From: Altererythrobacter sp.
GTDB lineage: Bacteria; Pseudomonadota; Alphaproteobacteria; Sphingomonadales; Sphingomonadaceae
Direction of reading: 5' to 3'
Assembly: GCA_016793865.1 (NCBI GenBank)
Contig: JAEULJ010000003.1
Location: 62,001 to 126,000, forward strand
DNA: 64,000 nt
The translations under genes and the position numbers were made by a program. The notes beneath the pieces were generated by a model, which did not search any database, was not told the DNA's origin, and worked only from the letters and a program-made list of their open reading frames with translations. Of the stretch, positions 62,640 to 64,000 are shown piece after piece (position 1 is the stretch's first letter; each line of letters opens with the position of its first letter).

Positions 62640-63374
62640 CTATTGGAAGCCGAACCGCGCGATGTAGCGCGCAACCGCATGGGCGCGATTGCTGGCGCCC
62701 AGCTTGCGCCGCGCATTGTCGGCATGGAAGCGTGCCGTGGTCTCGCTGACCCCCAGGATCGCGCCGATCTCCCAATCGGTCTTGCCTTCGCAGACATAGG
62801 CCATGACATCGCATTCGCGCGCCGAGAGCAAGACTTCGGCAGGTTCCCGGGCGGGCGCGGAGCCGCTGTCGAGCATGTGCTGTGCCGCGATCGCGCCCGC
62901 CAAGCCCACCGCCTGGCGTTCGCTCGCGTCGATATCGCGCTCGGCGAAGCCGATGTGAACCGCCGCGATGGTATCGTCCGGGCCAAAGGCCATCGCGCCG
63001 ATCCCGGTCCCCACGCGGCCTTCGCCCATGGCCTCCCAATAGCGGCCGTAGCGCCGGTCGCTCCGAGGCGCGAAATCGGCGAAATCGAAGCGCGAAACCT
63101 TGCGCGCCACCGGCTCTAGCAGGGGATTGCAGTCGAAGCAGATGTAGCGCGAACTTTCACCGCCCACCCAGCCGCCGGGGTCGTGCCGTGTAAGGAAGCC
63201 GCCCGCTTCCCAGTGCCGCACCGAGGTGAGCCGGCCCGCGGGACGGCGATAGAGCCGAGCCTGGAAATAGCTGGCGCCCCGCTTCACCAACGCGGCGCGC
63301 AAGGCTTCGGCCGCCTCGCCCGGCAATGCCGCCGCGATGGCGGGCTGCGCCAGATCGAATGCTTGTCTCAGCAT
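62640..63374 (-). CDS. LuxR-family transcriptional regulator (solo)
   Basis: 244 residues. An N-terminal region of about 160 residues resembles the autoinducer-binding domain (YFQARLYRRPAGRLTSVRHW, CFDCNPLLEPVARKVSRFDFADFA), then a GerE/LuxR HTH: LSARECDVMAYVCEGKTDWEIGAILGVSETTARFHADNARRKLG. No LuxI synthase is nearby, so it would be a solo receptor of own or foreign acyl-homoserine lactones or plant signals. The ATG at 63374 (MLRQAFDLAQ) has GGAAGG upstream; a GTG at 63434 that overlaps the stop of the next gene (GTGA) is the alternative start. Confidence 0.85.
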   Translation of the reverse strand: MLRQAFDLAQPAIAAALPGEAAEALRAALVKRGASYFQARLYRRPAGRLTSVRHWEAGGFLTRHDPGGWVGGESSRYICFDCNPLLEPVARKVSRFDFADFAPRSDRRYGRYWEAMGEGRVGTGIGAMAFGPDDTIAAVHIGFAERDIDASERQAVGLAGAIAAQHMLDSGSAPAREPAEVLLSARECDVMAYVCEGKTDWEIGAILGVSETTARFHADNARRKLGASNRAHAVARYIARFGFQ

Positions 63375-63430
63375 CGGATTCGCCTTCCCGTCGCAAGCGG
63401 GATAGGCGAAAACCGATGCTGCAGGAAGCG

Positions 63431-64000
63431 TCACGCGAAAGCGCGGCGGACAATGCTCCGCGATCGGCGCATGGCCGCCCCGAGCAGGCCGAAGCCGAGG
63501 ATGAGCATCGCCCAGGTCGCCGGTTCGGGCACGGCGCCGGGCGTCGACAGTTCATCGTATTCGATCACATAAGCGTAGCTATCCCCGACCCTGCTGCCCG
63601 AATCGTTCCAGCCGTAGCCGGGCGGGCCAATGAGCAAGTAGTCTTCATAACCGCCATAATTGTTGGGCTCGCCGGCGGCCCAGTTGGAATAGCCGAACGC
63701 GGTGCCGGCTTCGGGGCCGGTGACCCACTTCCACACGCCCTCCGTTTCGGCATCGCTGCTGCCGCCCCAGCCACCCGTCTTGGTGACATTGTCATAGATG
63801 AAAGCCTGCTCGTCGGCGGAAGTGATCGTGACCAGATAACCTCCTTTGCTCAAGGCGTCGGCCTGGGCCGAAGCCCAATCCGTGCCCGCCCCGACATATT
63901 CGTAGGCATGTCCGTTATTCGCCCACACCACTTTCGCGGCGGAAGCGGGCGAGGTGGCGGTGGTGGCCGCCAGGGTCGCGGCCATGATGGCGAGAACGAA
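63431..64000 (-). CDS. C-type-lectin-like PEPxxWA-CTERM protein, N-terminus outside the window
   Basis: The reading frame is open to the right edge; the visible part starts inside a signal peptide (VLAIMAATLAATTATSPASA). Then a C-type-lectin-like domain, NGHAYEYVGAGTDWASAQADAL, GGYLVTITSADEQAFIYD, FGYSNWAAGEPNNYGGYEDYLLI with the WAxGEPNN motif, and VIEYDEL. The C-terminus PEPATWAMLILGFGLLGAAMRR is the PEPxxWA-CTERM sorting signal processed by exosortase, with a basic tail. It is probably secreted and surface-anchored or released into the matrix. The TGA overlaps the possible GTG start of the LuxR gene. Confidence 0.9.
   Translation of the reverse strand, partial: FVLAIMAATLAATTATSPASAAKVVWANNGHAYEYVGAGTDWASAQADALSKGGYLVTITSADEQAFIYDNVTKTGGWGGSSDAETEGVWKWVTGPEAGTAFGYSNWAAGEPNNYGGYEDYLLIGPPGYGWNDSGSRVGDSYAYVIEYDELSTPGAVPEPATWAMLILGFGLLGAAMRRSRSIVRRAFA

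Overview
The window is about 64 kb of high-GC DNA (a 60-base sample at 47401 is 67% GC) from an alphaproteobacterial chromosome, most likely a member of the order Sphingomonadales. The evidence is a CckA hybrid kinase and a CpdR-type receiver, a class I lysyl-tRNA synthetase, a TonB-dependent receptor of the Xanthomonas/Caulobacter type, a PEPxxWA-CTERM protein, an alphaproteobacterial LexA box (GAAC-N7-GAAC) at recA, and many GTG/TTG starts with 4-base overlaps. The genus cannot be fixed from the sequence alone. There are no rRNA genes, CRISPR arrays, recognisable transposases or prophage genes. Three tRNA genes are present.

Layout. 1-1.4 kb: start of coxA and all of coxB, leftward. 1.5-7.0 kb: a tightly overlapping rightward operon pyrE-pdxJ-acpS-lepB-(AI-2E permease)-(DUF3089 hydrolase)-ruvX. 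7-14.3 kb: sterol desaturase, RhlE helicase, a small secreted protein, a GlcD-type FAD oxidoreductase, SapC, an N-formylglutamate amidohydrolase and CpdR. 14.4-20.8 kb: tRNA-Val, a FucP-type sugar transporter, icd and two back-to-back Kef-type antiporters. 20.9-33.6 kb: a mostly leftward block with alaS, a methyltransferase, a GST, recA, two tandem DUF4139 proteins, cckA, a DUF2062 protein and smpB. 33.7-40.7 kb: an aspartoacylase-family protein, dapA, a lytic transglycosylase, an Lrp regulator, a degenerate histidine kinase, tRNA-Ile2 and tRNA-Pro. 41-48.5 kb: TonB receptor, RNB ribonuclease, M28 peptidase, ettA. 48.5-53.2 kb: the most accessory part, with a low-GC orphan membrane protein, ParDE, an HxlR/azoreductase pair, a LacI-type sensor without a DNA-binding domain, and a glycine-rich RcnB protein. 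53.2-64 kb: cytochrome b561, 2OG oxygenase, DUF1003, lysK, a Pro/Ala-rich membrane protein, a DinG-like helicase, a SixA-type phosphatase, SoxR with a VOC protein, ArsR and LuxR regulators, and a C-type-lectin PEP-CTERM protein running off the end.

Regulation readable from the sequence. Three stress circuits carry visible operators: recA with a LexA box over its -35 element; soxR with a near-consensus SoxR box in a 19-bp-spacer promoter facing a VOC gene; and an HxlR regulator divergent from an azoreductase with TGGTCA/TGACCA repeats over the azoR promoter. CckA and CpdR are both encoded here and belong to the same cell-cycle phosphorelay in other alphaproteobacteria. Several promoters share TTGnnn-N16/17-TAnnnn; the one at alaS puts +1 on the start codon, predicting a leaderless mRNA. 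The items most worth a second look are a TonB-box-like segment inserted in a DUF4139 protein, the SoxR-VOC and HxlR-AzoR circuits, a possible sRNA or structured 3' UTR after sapC, a LacI-like protein without its HTH, and a histidine kinase lacking ATP-binding motifs.
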